A DNA stretch of 51,497 bases, taken from assembly GCA_016869765.1 (NCBI GenBank), contig VGES01000025.1, positions 1 through 51,497 on the forward strand, read 5' to 3'. Made by a program: the position numbers and the translations under genes. Shown one piece after another: positions 24,842 to 32,986 of the stretch (positions are counted from its first letter, which is position 1; each line of letters begins with the position of its first letter). The notes under the pieces were generated by a model. The model had not been told where the DNA came from, made no database searches, and saw nothing but the letters and a program-made list of their open reading frames with translations. This DNA comes from Alphaproteobacteria bacterium. GTDB lineage: Bacteria; Pseudomonadota; Alphaproteobacteria; SHVP01.

Positions 24842-26380
24842 ATGGTTACCAGGGGACGAGGCGGTGCTTGCATCGCCGGTTTGGCGCTGCTGATCGGCGG
24901 CGCCGTAGGGACAATCGACGCGGCGCCGGTGTCTGCGCAAGAGACCTTGCGGGTCGGAACCTGGGCGATGCCCGGCGGCCGCGGCAATCCGTTTACGGCG
25001 CGCGGCACGCCCAGCGTGTTCACGTGGTCGCCGATGTTCGACAAGTTGACCGCCATCTCCAAGGAGGGTGATGTCGTACGCGAGTTCGCCGAGGGATGGG
25101 AGAACGTCAATCCGACGACATGGCGATTCAAAATTCCCGCCAACGTGAAATTCTCGAATGGCGAAGCGCTCGATGCCGCAGCAATCAAAGCCGTCCTCGA
25201 GTGGCTGCAAACCGATGCGGGAAAGACGACGCCGGTGGGACAGTGGATCGGCGAGCTCGACAAGGCCAACGTGGTCGATGCGACGACGCTCGATATGGTG
25301 ACCAAGGCGCCGTCGCCGATTTGGCCCAAACGCCTGGCGGTCGTCATGCTGCCGGCGCCGAAAGCTTGGGCCGATATGGGGCCGGCCAATTTCGCGGCCG
25401 CGCCGATCGGCTCGGGCCCGTACAAGTTGACCCGCCTAGCCCCGGAGTCCGCGAGCTTCGAGGCGAACGAAACGTCGTGGAAGAAGCGCGCCAACATATC
25501 CAAGCTGGAACTGATCGCACTCAGTGAGGCGGCGGCACGCAACCAGGCGCTGTTGTCGGGCCAGATCGATATCGATACCGACGTTTCGGCCGACAACTTC
25601 GCCACGCTGAGGGCCCAGAACTTCACGGTCGATTCGGTGTCGGCCGTCAATACCCACGGCATCACCTTCATCCAGAACAAGGAAGGATCGCCCTGGCGTG
25701 ACAAGCGGCTGCGTCAAGCCGCCAACTACGCGATCGACAAAGAATCGATCATCAAGAACGTGTATGGCGGGCTCGGTGCACCGGCATCGCAACACGCGCC
25801 GCCAATCGCCTTCGGCTACAACAAGGACCTCAAGCCCTATCCGTTCGATCAGGCGCAAGCCAGGAAGCTGTTGGCGGAGGCCGGCTTCCCCAATGGCGTC
25901 GACTTGGTGATCCAAGGCGTGCAGGTCGGCCTAACGTTGTCGAACATGTATCAGGCCTTGGCCCAGCAACTGACGGCGGTCGGTATCCGCACGCGGGTCC
26001 AGATCGTGCCGGTGACCGAGTTCATCCAGCACTTCCTGAGCGGCCAGTTCCCGCCCGATGTGCAGGCGTTCGGGTCGGCGTCCGACTTCGCCGGCCATCT
26101 CGACACCGGCGTCGGCTTCTCGTCGTTCTACTCGTGTGCCAAGCGGGGCCCGGTGTATTGCGAAGAGGCCGAGATGCCGCTGGTCAAGGCGGCCGAAACC
26201 GAGTTCGACACCGCCAAGCGGCGCAAGATCCTGAGTGACTTGCTGGCCATGAACCGGGACAACGCTTCGCTCATCTTCGTGGCCGAGCAGACCAACAACA
26301 TGGCTCATGCGGCCAAGGTGAAGAACTTCCGCAACGCGGCGTTCATCCTCAATCACCACGAGATGCGGATCGAGCGCTAG
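24842..26380 (+). CDS. Solute-binding protein of an ABC transporter (SBP_bac_5 family), orphan
   Basis: A 512-residue periplasmic binding protein. A signal peptide is visible (TRGRGGACIAGLALLIGG, then cleavage after APVSA, before QETLRVG). FEAGWENVNPTTWRFKIP-like and VKFSNGEALDAAAIKAVLE segments, IGSGPYKLTRLAPES and the LRQAANYAIDKESI region are diagnostic of the peptide/nickel/opine-binding family. The ATG at 24842 has GGGGAG upstream; the longer frame from 24803 lacks a signal. No permease or ATPase gene of an ABC transporter is within the window, so the partners are elsewhere. Ligand unknown: such proteins bind peptides, nickel, opines and many amphiphilic molecules. The hairpin at 26410 ends the transcript. 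Confidence 0.85.
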   Translation: MVTRGRGGACIAGLALLIGGAVGTIDAAPVSAQETLRVGTWAMPGGRGNPFTARGTPSVFTWSPMFDKLTAISKEGDVVREFAEGWENVNPTTWRFKIPANVKFSNGEALDAAAIKAVLEWLQTDAGKTTPVGQWIGELDKANVVDATTLDMVTKAPSPIWPKRLAVVMLPAPKAWADMGPANFAAAPIGSGPYKLTRLAPESASFEANETSWKKRANISKLELIALSEAAARNQALLSGQIDIDTDVSADNFATLRAQNFTVDSVSAVNTHGITFIQNKEGSPWRDKRLRQAANYAIDKESIIKNVYGGLGAPASQHAPPIAFGYNKDLKPYPFDQAQARKLLAEAGFPNGVDLVIQGVQVGLTLSNMYQALAQQLTAVGIRTRVQIVPVTEFIQHFLSGQFPPDVQAFGSASDFAGHLDTGVGFSSFYSCAKRGPVYCEEAEMPLVKAAETEFDTAKRRKILSDLLAMNRDNASLIFVAEQTNNMAHAAKVKNFRNAAFILNHHEMRIER

Positions 26381-26409
26381 GATTCGGTCGCCAGCGACCC
26401 GAGGCGATA

Positions 26410-26438
26410 AAGGGGTGCGTAGAAACAACGCACCCCTT
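26410..26438 (+). terminator. Intrinsic terminator after the solute-binding protein gene
   Basis: AAGGGGTGCGT and ACGCACCCCTT form a perfect 11-bp stem with a seven-base AGAAACA loop, followed by CTTTTC. It lies 29 bases after the stop codon and should end that transcript, so the LLM gene needs its own promoter. Confidence 0.9.
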
Positions 26439-26498
26439 CTTTTCCCATCGCGACTATCGTCGGGTGACCGGGACCGGTGACGCCCACGGAGGAGAACG

Positions 26499-27617
26499 AT
26501 GCAGTTCAGCTATTTCCATCTCATGCCTTACACCGCGACGCGTACGGTCCCGCATGACTGGCCCGTTTCGAACAAGGATTTCGACCCTAAGGTGGGCGCG
26601 AACCTCTATCGCGGCTATCTCGACAACCTGACGCTGGCCGAGGAATGCGGCTTCGACTGGATCGGGTGCAACGAACACCACATGAGCCCGTACGGCCTCA
26701 TGTCGAACCCAAACATCATCGGAGCGGCGCTGATCGAACGGACCAAACGGGCCAAGATTGCGATCGTCGGGAGCCTGGTGCCGCTGCTCAATCCCATTCG
26801 CATTGCCGAAGAGTACGCCATGCTCGACGTGATGAGCGGCGGCCGGCTCATCGCTGGCTTGCTCCGCGGCATTCCGCATGAGTACGTGGCCTACAACGTA
26901 CCGCCCGATGAATCGTACGGCCGGTTGATCGAAGCGATCCACCTGATCAAGAAAGCGTGGACCGCGCAGGAGCCGTTCGGGTGGGAAGGCAAGTACTATC
27001 AGTTCCGGGCGATCTCGATCTGGCCAAAGCCCTACCAGCAACCGCACCCCCGCATCCTGATGTCGGGCTCGACGGAGAGCTCGGCCAAGCTGGCGGCCCG
27101 CGAAGGGGCGATGCTCGGTCTGGTGCAGATCACCGACGTCGAGGCGACGAAGAAGATGATCCGGGTCTACCGCGACGAAGCCAAAGAGTGTGGCTGGAAC
27201 CCGGGACCCGAAGACATCCTGATCGGCTGTTCGTGCCTCATCGCCGATTCGTTCAAGGAGGCCAAGGAGACCCTCGAGGAGGGTCGCAACTTCCTGGCCG
27301 ACATCCTGGGCGGCGGCATGCGCACGGCTCAGCAGCTGGTCTTGCAGAAGAGCCGCTACTACGACGACGATTCGAAGAAGAAGTTCATGGACATGCGCAA
27401 GATCATGCGCGTGCCGATCGAAGACCTGCTCGCCAAGAAAGCGATCATGTGCGGCACCGCCGAGATGGTCACCGAGTCGATTCACCACCTGCACAAGGAG
27501 TTCGGACACGGTTGCATGAGCCTGTCGATGAAGATCGGCAACGTGCCCGATGAAGTGACGGCCAAGTCGCTGCGCCTGTTCCGCGACAAGGTGCGGCCGC
27601 ACGTCCACAATCTCTAG
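26499..27617 (+). CDS. LLM-class flavin-dependent oxidoreductase
   Basis: A 372-residue luciferase-like monooxygenase (FMN- or F420-dependent). The family is shown by FDWIGCNEHHMSPYG (about residues 49-63), GSLVPLLNPIRIAEEYAMLDVMSGGRLIAG and LIEAIHLIKKAW. The start has the strong site GGAGGAGAACG. The gene is nine bases from the alpha/beta hydrolase downstream, so the two are an operon. LLM enzymes often oxidise organosulfur, nitrilotriacetate or heterocyclic compounds, and a hydrolase would process the product. The specific substrate is not predictable. No flavin reductase gene is adjacent. Confidence 0.85.
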   Translation: MQFSYFHLMPYTATRTVPHDWPVSNKDFDPKVGANLYRGYLDNLTLAEECGFDWIGCNEHHMSPYGLMSNPNIIGAALIERTKRAKIAIVGSLVPLLNPIRIAEEYAMLDVMSGGRLIAGLLRGIPHEYVAYNVPPDESYGRLIEAIHLIKKAWTAQEPFGWEGKYYQFRAISIWPKPYQQPHPRILMSGSTESSAKLAAREGAMLGLVQITDVEATKKMIRVYRDEAKECGWNPGPEDILIGCSCLIADSFKEAKETLEEGRNFLADILGGGMRTAQQLVLQKSRYYDDDSKKKFMDMRKIMRVPIEDLLAKKAIMCGTAEMVTESIHHLHKEFGHGCMSLSMKIGNVPDEVTAKSLRLFRDKVRPHVHNL

Positions 27618-27626
27618 GGGTCTGTT

Positions 27627-28421
27627 ATGGCTTACACACGTCACGACGTCACGTTGCCCACCGGCCCGCTCAGCTACTACAAGGCCGGCAGCGGCCGTCC
27701 CGTCCTCTACCTGCACTCGGGAACCGGCGTTCGGTTCACCGAGCCGCTCGACAAGCTGGCCGAGCATTTCACGGTCTACATGCCGATCTTCCCCGGCTAC
27801 GACGGCACCAAGCTCCACGCCGGGGTCAAAGGCGGCAAAGCGCTGGCGCAAGTGTTCCTCGCGTTCGTCGACACCGTCATCAAGGAAAAGACCGACGTGA
27901 TCGGCCATTCGATCGGCGGCTACATTGCGGCGTGGTTGGCGGTGATGGCCGGGGACAAGATCGACCAGTTGGTGCTCGTCGGCACGGGCGGACTACGGCC
28001 CAAGGGTTCCCCGCCGATGCCCACCGATCCGAAGGAGATGCTCAAGCGGGCCTATGTGCACCCCGAGAACATCAAACCCGACAACCGCACACCCGAGGTT
28101 TCGGCCAAGAACCGCGAAACCGCGCAGCACTATTCGGCCGTGTTCGACGAGGAATTGGCCGGAAAGCTCAAGGAGATCACGGCGATCACCTTGATCATCC
28201 ACGGCGAAAAGGAAGGCATCATCCCGGAGGAGACCTCGGTGTTGCTGCGTTCCAGGATCAAGACCTCGTACATGATCTATTTGTACGACGCAGCGCACGT
28301 GCCAGAGGTCGATCAGCCCCAGCGGTTCTTCAACCTGGTGGGCGATTTCCTGACCCGCGGACAGGCGTTCCTGGTGAACAAGGGCGATCGCCCGCCGGCC
28401 GGTGTCCCGCTCCCGAGCTGA
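27627..28421 (+). CDS. Alpha/beta hydrolase with canonical serine nucleophile
   Basis: A 264-residue alpha/beta-hydrolase fold protein. The oxyanion region is YLHSGTG, the nucleophile elbow is VIGHSIGGYIAAWL with Ser in G-H-S-I-G, the acid region is IIHGEKEGIIPEE and the late histidine lies in DAAHVPEVDQP. All three catalytic positions are plausible, unlike the double hydrolases further right. It is cotranscribed with the LLM monooxygenase gene nine bases upstream. It probably hydrolyses a product of that enzyme, such as an ester or lactone; that is inference. The C-terminal 30 residues are polar and likely extend beyond the fold. Confidence 0.85.
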   Translation: MAYTRHDVTLPTGPLSYYKAGSGRPVLYLHSGTGVRFTEPLDKLAEHFTVYMPIFPGYDGTKLHAGVKGGKALAQVFLAFVDTVIKEKTDVIGHSIGGYIAAWLAVMAGDKIDQLVLVGTGGLRPKGSPPMPTDPKEMLKRAYVHPENIKPDNRTPEVSAKNRETAQHYSAVFDEELAGKLKEITAITLIIHGEKEGIIPEETSVLLRSRIKTSYMIYLYDAAHVPEVDQPQRFFNLVGDFLTRGQAFLVNKGDRPPAGVPLPS

Positions 28422-28471
28422 GCACGGCGCTCATGACGCGGTGCGATGCACACACCGTGTCCCATTGACGA

Positions 28472-29359
28472 TCAGCGGAAGTGCTCCGCGTCGTAGCGCG
28501 TCCCGTCCGCTAGGATCGCCTCGGTTCCCAGCAACTGGTTCAGTTGCTTGAAATCGTACGTTCGTTCCCGGAACGCATCGGCACTGCCATCGCGCTTGAG
28601 AGCGGCGAGGTACTCGGTCGCGAGAAAGCTATAGGCGCGGAACAGGCCGCCGGGGAAGATGACGATGCCGTAGCCGAGCGCCTCGAGTTCCGTGGCGCTC
28701 CGGAGCGGCGTGGCGCCACCCTCGACCATGTTGGCGATCAATGGAGCGCGACCCTTGAATCTCGCGCACATGTCCCGCTGCTGCTGCTCGGTCTCCGGGG
28801 CCTCGAGGAACAACACATCGGCCCCGGCCTCGACGTAGCGTTCGGCGCGCTCGATGGTCGCCGCATAGCCCTCGACCCCGATGGCATCCGATCGGGCGAC
28901 GATCAGGGTGTCGGCGGACCGCCGGGCGTCACAGGCAGCCTTGATCTTGCCCACCATCTCGCCCGTCGGCACGACCGTCTTACCCTTGAGGTGGCCACAG
29001 CGCTTGGGAAAGGTCTGGTCCTCGAGCTGAACGGCCGCGGCGCCGGAAGCCTCGAACAGTCGCACGGTGCGGCGCACGTTGAGGGCATTGCCGTAGCCCG
29101 TGTCGGCATCGACGATGAGCGGCACGTCGTTTCGCTCGGCGATCAGCGAAATCGCCGTCGCCACCTCGTTCATGCTGACGAGGCCGATGTCGGGCATCCC
29201 GTGTTTGGTGTAGGCGATCGAGCCACCGCTGACGTAGGCCGCCTCGAACCCGGCGCGTACGATCATCCACGCCGAGAACGCGTCGAAACACCCCGGTGCA
29301 ACCAGGATACCGGATCCGTCCAATCGTCGGCGGAGCCGCGCGGAGGGAGAACTATTCAT
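28472..29359 (-). CDS. ICL/PEP-mutase family lyase, paralogue B
   Basis: A 295-residue isocitrate lyase/PEP mutase-superfamily enzyme. PLIVDADTGYGNALNVRRTV (with Asp84 and Asp86 as metal ligands), VQLEDQTFPKRCGHLKGK (Glu113, Asp114, and KRCGH with Cys121) and a late EALGYGIVIFPGGLFRA are present. The KRCGH cysteine is the general base seen in C-C lyases such as methylisocitrate lyase, 2,3-dimethylmalate lyase and oxaloacetate decarboxylase-like enzymes, and is absent from true PEP mutases. It begins with zero spacing after the stop of paralogue A (TAG directly followed by ATG) and is closely similar to it. The acid cleaved is unknown. Confidence 0.86.
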   Translation of the reverse strand: MNSSPSARLRRRLDGSGILVAPGCFDAFSAWMIVRAGFEAAYVSGGSIAYTKHGMPDIGLVSMNEVATAISLIAERNDVPLIVDADTGYGNALNVRRTVRLFEASGAAAVQLEDQTFPKRCGHLKGKTVVPTGEMVGKIKAACDARRSADTLIVARSDAIGVEGYAATIERAERYVEAGADVLFLEAPETEQQQRDMCARFKGRAPLIANMVEGGATPLRSATELEALGYGIVIFPGGLFRAYSFLATEYLAALKRDGSADAFRERTYDFKQLNQLLGTEAILADGTRYDAEHFR

Positions 29360-30253
29360 CTAGGAAAAGTTCTTGGCGTCGTACTGGCCGCCTTGGGCGA
29401 GGACCTTGTCGGTCTCGAGCAACTCGTTGATCTGCTTGAAGTCATACATGCGGTTGCGGAACGCGTTGGTCGTGCCGTCGCGCTTGAGCGTCGCGAAATA
29501 CTCCGTCGCCATGTGGCTATAGGCGCGGAACAGGCCGCCCGGGAAGATGACCAGGCCGTAGCCCAGGGACTGCAACTCCTTCGCGTTCTTGAGCGGCGTC
29601 GCGCCGCCTTCGACCATGTTGGCGAGCAGTGGGGCGCGCCCTTTAAAGCGGGCGCACATGTCGCGCTGCTGCTGTTCGCTCTCGGGGGCCTCGATGAACA
29701 GGACATCGGCCCCCGCGGCGACGAAGCGTTCAGCGCGCTCGATGGCATCGTCGTAACCGTTGACCGCGATTGCGTCGGTTCGCGCCACGACGAGGAAATC
29801 GCTCGATCGCCGAGCGTCGCACGCCGCTTTGATCTTGCCGACCATTTCGCCGGTTGGCACCACGGACTTGCCCTTGAGGTGGCCACAGCGTTTCGGGAAG
29901 GTCTGATCTTCGAGTTGGATAGCGGCAGCGCCCGAGGCCTCGAACAGTCGCACGGTGCGGCGCACGTTGAGGGCATTGCCATAGCCGGTATCGCCGTCGA
30001 CGATGAGCGGGATCTCGACGCGTTCGGCGATCAACGAGACGGTCTGGGCGACCTCGTTCATGCTGACGAGGCCGATGTCGGGCATGCCCAACCGCGTGTA
30101 CGCAATCGAGGCCCCCGTCACGTAGGCGGTCGAAAAGCCCGCCCGCGCGACCATCATCGCCGAGAAGGCGTCGAAACACCCCGGGGCGACGACGATGTCG
30201 GGGCCGCGCAGTTGCTGCTTGAGGGGCGTGTAACCGTTTCTCTGGGCGCTCAT
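29360..30253 (-). CDS. ICL/PEP-mutase family lyase, paralogue A
   Basis: A 297-residue paralogue of the next gene, with the same motif order: PLIVDGDTGYGNALN (Asp86 and Asp88; the middle Ala of paralogue B is Gly here), IQLEDQTFPKRCGH (Cys123) and SLGYGLVIFPGGLFRA. Residues are mostly shared with paralogue B from APGCFDAFSA to the C-terminus. A 44-bp stretch of DNA is identical between the two genes (29049-29092 and 29937-29980 approximately), which implies a recent duplication or gene conversion. As a pair they may form a heteromer or handle two related 2-alkylmalates. The start ATG at 30253 is the first clear one; the frame stays open further upstream without a match. Confidence 0.87.
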   Translation of the reverse strand: MSAQRNGYTPLKQQLRGPDIVVAPGCFDAFSAMMVARAGFSTAYVTGASIAYTRLGMPDIGLVSMNEVAQTVSLIAERVEIPLIVDGDTGYGNALNVRRTVRLFEASGAAAIQLEDQTFPKRCGHLKGKSVVPTGEMVGKIKAACDARRSSDFLVVARTDAIAVNGYDDAIERAERFVAAGADVLFIEAPESEQQQRDMCARFKGRAPLLANMVEGGATPLKNAKELQSLGYGLVIFPGGLFRAYSHMATEYFATLKRDGTTNAFRNRMYDFKQINELLETDKVLAQGGQYDAKNFS

Positions 30254-30363
30254 GTCCTGGCCTCTGACCGATGGGCTGATGATCCGGATTCGGCAGGACG
30301 TCGCGAGGATCTCGGCCGCCTGCCGGGCGGGCGGATGCTACCATAGGGCGGTTCGGCCAACGG

Positions 30364-30624
30364 ATGGAAATGTCGATGAACGAGCGCTTGCCGATGCCCA
30401 AGCCGGTGCTGATCGCGATTGCGGTGGCGACGCTGGCGACCTTGCTGATCGCGCTCGGCGGAATCGCGTGGTGGAGCGTCGACGGCCTCGCTTGGTTCCA
30501 GCACCAGGGCATGACGGTCTTGAGCGTGCCGCTGTTTGCGGCCTTCATCGTGCTCCTCGGCCTGATCTGGTATCGGCTGTTCAGCGCCATCCTGGACCTG
30601 ATCGCCGGCCGCCAACGGGACTGA
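30364..30624 (+). CDS. Small two-helix membrane protein
   Basis: An 86-residue protein with two predicted membrane segments, VLIAIAVATLATLLIALGGIAWW and LSVPLFAAFIVLLGLIWYRLF, and a polar C-terminus. Starts at 30364, 30370 or 30376 are all possible; none has a strong Shine-Dalgarno sequence. It lies between the divergent lyase gene and the SnoaL-like gene. I do not recognise a family, and function is unknown. Confidence 0.5.
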   Translation: MEMSMNERLPMPKPVLIAIAVATLATLLIALGGIAWWSVDGLAWFQHQGMTVLSVPLFAAFIVLLGLIWYRLFSAILDLIAGRQRD

Positions 30625-30673
30625 CGCCGGGCCTCACTCCTGGTAGCCTTGCGCGCTGAACGTGGAGGGAATC

Positions 30674-31546
30674 ATGGCGAACCTTGCCGAAGACCTGTCT
30701 TCCGCCGAGAGCCTGGCGCGCGGTGCGGCCTCGCAGCGGGTGTTGTCGTTTCTGCGCACGATGGAGAAGCGCGACCTGGCGACGGCGCGCACCTACTTCG
30801 CGCCGGGCTTCTTCATGGTGTTTCCCGGCACCGGCCGGATGAACGCGCTCGAAGAGCTGCTCGCCTACAGCGCCGGACGTCAACGCAACAGTTGGAAGAC
30901 CTTCGTCGGGTTCGACGAATGTCGGTCGCCCGACGGGACGGTCGTCTATTGCTACGGAACGCTCAACGGCGAACGCATCGACACCGGCGCCAAATACTCG
31001 GGCATTCGCTTTCTCGATCGCTTCACGGTCGGCGCCGATGGCCGCTTCGTCGACCAACGGGTGTGGAACGATCAAGGCGAATACGGCATCGGCAAGGGCA
31101 ACCTCGCGGTGCCTGGGCCCGACCTCGGGCAGCCCGACGACCGCTCGGCCATGGGGGAGGCGTCCAAGTTCTGTTTGCGTTATCTGCGGCTGATGGAGGA
31201 ATCGAAATACGACGCCGCCAAGGCCATGCTGGCGTCCGACTTCTGGACGGTATTCCCCGGCGATCGCCGGTTCACCAACATCGATGAACTCCTCGACTCG
31301 ATGCTCAAGCGTTATCCCTATCCGCTCAAGACGTTCCACCGTTTCGACGAAGCCCCGGCACCGGCCGGCGGCACGATCGTCTATTGCTATGGAACGTTGC
31401 GTGGCAAGACGCTCGATGGTCGTGAGTACGCCGGGATCCGTTTCATCGATCGGATGACCGTCCGCGGCGGCAAGGTGCTCGATCAAATGGTGTGGAACGA
31501 CCGCGGCGAATACGGCGGATTCGCGAAGAGCCGGGCCGCGGGTTAG
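30674..31546 (+). CDS. Internally duplicated SnoaL-like (NTF2 fold) protein
   Basis: A 290-residue protein with two tandem NTF2/SnoaL-like domains (about 20-140 and 155-285). The repeats are easily aligned: TVVYCYGTLNGERIDTGAKYSGIRFLDRFTV with TIVYCYGTLRGKTLDGREYAGIRFIDRMTV, and VWNDQGEYG with VWNDRGEYG. The start is the ATG at 30674 rather than the upstream GTG at 30662, because GGAGGG sits five bases before it. SnoaL-like domains bind small hydrophobic molecules and sometimes catalyse isomerisation, aldol or hydration steps, but the conserved histidine or aspartate of polyketide cyclases cannot be confirmed. A fused pair could make one internal dimer. Function unknown. Confidence 0.72.
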   Translation: MANLAEDLSSAESLARGAASQRVLSFLRTMEKRDLATARTYFAPGFFMVFPGTGRMNALEELLAYSAGRQRNSWKTFVGFDECRSPDGTVVYCYGTLNGERIDTGAKYSGIRFLDRFTVGADGRFVDQRVWNDQGEYGIGKGNLAVPGPDLGQPDDRSAMGEASKFCLRYLRLMEESKYDAAKAMLASDFWTVFPGDRRFTNIDELLDSMLKRYPYPLKTFHRFDEAPAPAGGTIVYCYGTLRGKTLDGREYAGIRFIDRMTVRGGKVLDQMVWNDRGEYGGFAKSRAAG

Positions 31547-31693
31547 GCGAACAGGGCCTGGGCCGCGGCCGACAGGCCGTCGGCAGAAAACGGGCTGCGC
31601 ACGACGATATCGCCCACCCGGGTGGGGCGGGCTGCGAGAGGGTCGGAAAATAGCCGTTTTGCCAAGATCGAGCGGCCGGCGTATGTAGGCCGG

Positions 31694-32290
31694 ATGCGAT
31701 TGGTCCTCGCCATCACGGGCGCCAGCGGCGCGATCTTCGGCGTACGCCTGCTCGAAGCGCTGAAAGCGCTGGACGTCGAGACTCACCTCGTCGTGTCCAA
31801 GTGGGGGCAGCAGACCTTAGAGCACGAGACCGGGAGGACACTCGGCGAAATTCGGGGCCTCGCGGCGGCGACTTACGCGGCCGGCGAGATGGGAGCAGCA
31901 ATCTCGTCGGGATCGTTCAAGACCGATGGAATGGTCGTCGTGCCCGCCTCGATGCGTACGGTCGCCGCGATTGCCCATGGGTTCGGCGACAATCTCGTGC
32001 ATCGTGCGGCCGAGGTGGTGCTCAAAGAGCGCCGCCGCCTGGTGATCGTCCCCCGGGAGACGCCGCTCACCGAAATTCACCTCGAAAACCTGCTCAAGTT
32101 GGCGCGCCTCGGGGTGACGGTGCTGCCGCCGGATCCGGCATTTTACCATCGCCCGCAAACCGTTGGCGAAATCGTCGACCACGTCGTGGCACGGATTCTC
32201 GATCAGTTCGGTCTCGAAGCGCCGTTCGCCAAGCGCTGGGACGGCGATATGCGGCGAGACGACGTCGTGGCGTTACGACCGAAGTCCTAG
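31694..32290 (+). CDS. ubiX: UbiX-family flavin prenyltransferase
   Basis: A 198-residue UbiX-like enzyme that attaches a dimethylallyl group to FMN to make the prenyl-FMN cofactor of UbiD-type decarboxylases. The signature LAITGASGAIFGVRLLE (about 4-20), VVPASMRTVAAIAHGFGDNLVHRAAEVVLKERRRLVIVPRETPL and a C-terminal HRPQTVGEIVDHVVAR are canonical. ATG at 31694 places LVLAITGASG at the N-terminus; the open frame from 31622 adds residues unlike the family. No ubiD is in the window, so the partner lies outside it. The last four bases overlap the convergent NTF2-like gene. Confidence 0.9.
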   Translation: MRLVLAITGASGAIFGVRLLEALKALDVETHLVVSKWGQQTLEHETGRTLGEIRGLAAATYAAGEMGAAISSGSFKTDGMVVVPASMRTVAAIAHGFGDNLVHRAAEVVLKERRRLVIVPRETPLTEIHLENLLKLARLGVTVLPPDPAFYHRPQTVGEIVDHVVARILDQFGLEAPFAKRWDGDMRRDDVVALRPKS

Positions 32291-32751
32291 CGTCGCGGGC
32301 GTCGCGTCGTTTTCGCTGGCTTCCGGCGATGGACGCTGTCGGGCACCGCCTGTCCCAACCAAAACCGCACGCGGATGAAGCGCCCGTCGCGACCGATCTC
32401 GAAGAGGTTGCAGTTCAGCATCTCCAAGCGCTCGCCGCCCGGCCGCCGATTGATATTGACGAGGGTGGTGGCGACGCGCCGATTGGTTGTATCGACGACG
32501 AAATCGGCGGCGCGGTGGACCATTCCGCGCGAATTCGCCATCATCCGTCGAAAGAAGGCACGGAGTTCGTCATGCCCTTTGGGGCGGATACCGAGCCCGT
32601 CGCAGAGGAGTTGTCCGTCGGCCTGGAACAATTCGACGGTGCCCTCGATGTCGCCGCGATCCATGCGTTGGAAATACCGCCTGACCAGTGACACGTAGTA
32701 CGCGCGGGGTCGGCTCGACGCGGTCGTCCGGCGTTGGGGCCGCCTAGTCAT
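32287..32751 (-). CDS. SnoaL-like (NTF2 fold) protein
   Basis: A 154-residue protein of the SnoaL/NTF2 class. The core reads YYVSLVRRYFQRMDRGDIEGTVELFQADGQL, then MVHRAADFVVDT and GERLEMLNCNLFEIGRDGRFIRVRFWLG, and the two ends are Arg-rich. Such small open barrels bind or transform hydrophobic ligands, but no specific reaction is implied. Its 3' end overlaps the ubiX gene by four bases and its 5' end overlaps the small lipoprotein gene by eight bases, so it is cotranscribed with that gene on the minus strand. Confidence 0.7.
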   Translation of the reverse strand: MTRRPQRRTTASSRPRAYYVSLVRRYFQRMDRGDIEGTVELFQADGQLLCDGLGIRPKGHDELRAFFRRMMANSRGMVHRAADFVVDTTNRRVATTLVNINRRPGGERLEMLNCNLFEIGRDGRFIRVRFWLGQAVPDSVHRRKPAKTTRRPRR

Positions 32752-32944
32752 CGCGGATCGTCGAGTTGCTGTTTTCCGAACGTTCGGCCTTGCGCCGGAG
32801 CATTTCGGCCGAGCGATACTCTTCCTCGACGCAACGCTGGTACGAGGTCACCGACAGAATATTGGCGCGCGCGCAGCGCTCAGTGATCGGCGCACACGAA
32901 GCGATGGCGAGCACGCTCCCTGTGACGAGCATCCCGGTCAGCAA
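32744..32944 (-). CDS. Small predicted lipoprotein
   Basis: A 66-residue protein with a short hydrophobic N-terminus and the lipobox-like LAIASCAP, so it is predicted to be lipidated at Cys17 and exported. The mature part has two cysteines (ERCARANILSVTSYQRCVEEEY), which could form a disulfide, and a charged, disordered tail. It overlaps the next gene by eight bases, implying translational coupling. The short length and a lack of family make function unassignable, though the lipobox supports coding. Confidence 0.55.
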   Translation of the reverse strand: MLTGMLVTGSVLAIASCAPITERCARANILSVTSYQRCVEEEYRSAEMLRRKAERSENSNSTIRDD

Positions 32945-32986
32945 CGGATGGAGGCTCGTCCGTACTCGAGGAATGTTGCGGATCGA

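Noticed and set aside
26454-27908. Minus-strand frame of 484 codons opposite the LLM gene
   Set aside because: Low-complexity antisense of a well-supported flavin oxidoreductase gene.
28544-30346. Plus-strand frame of 600 codons
   Set aside because: Shadow of the two ICL/PEPM genes, repeating with their duplication; the real genes lie on the minus strand with motifs and starts.
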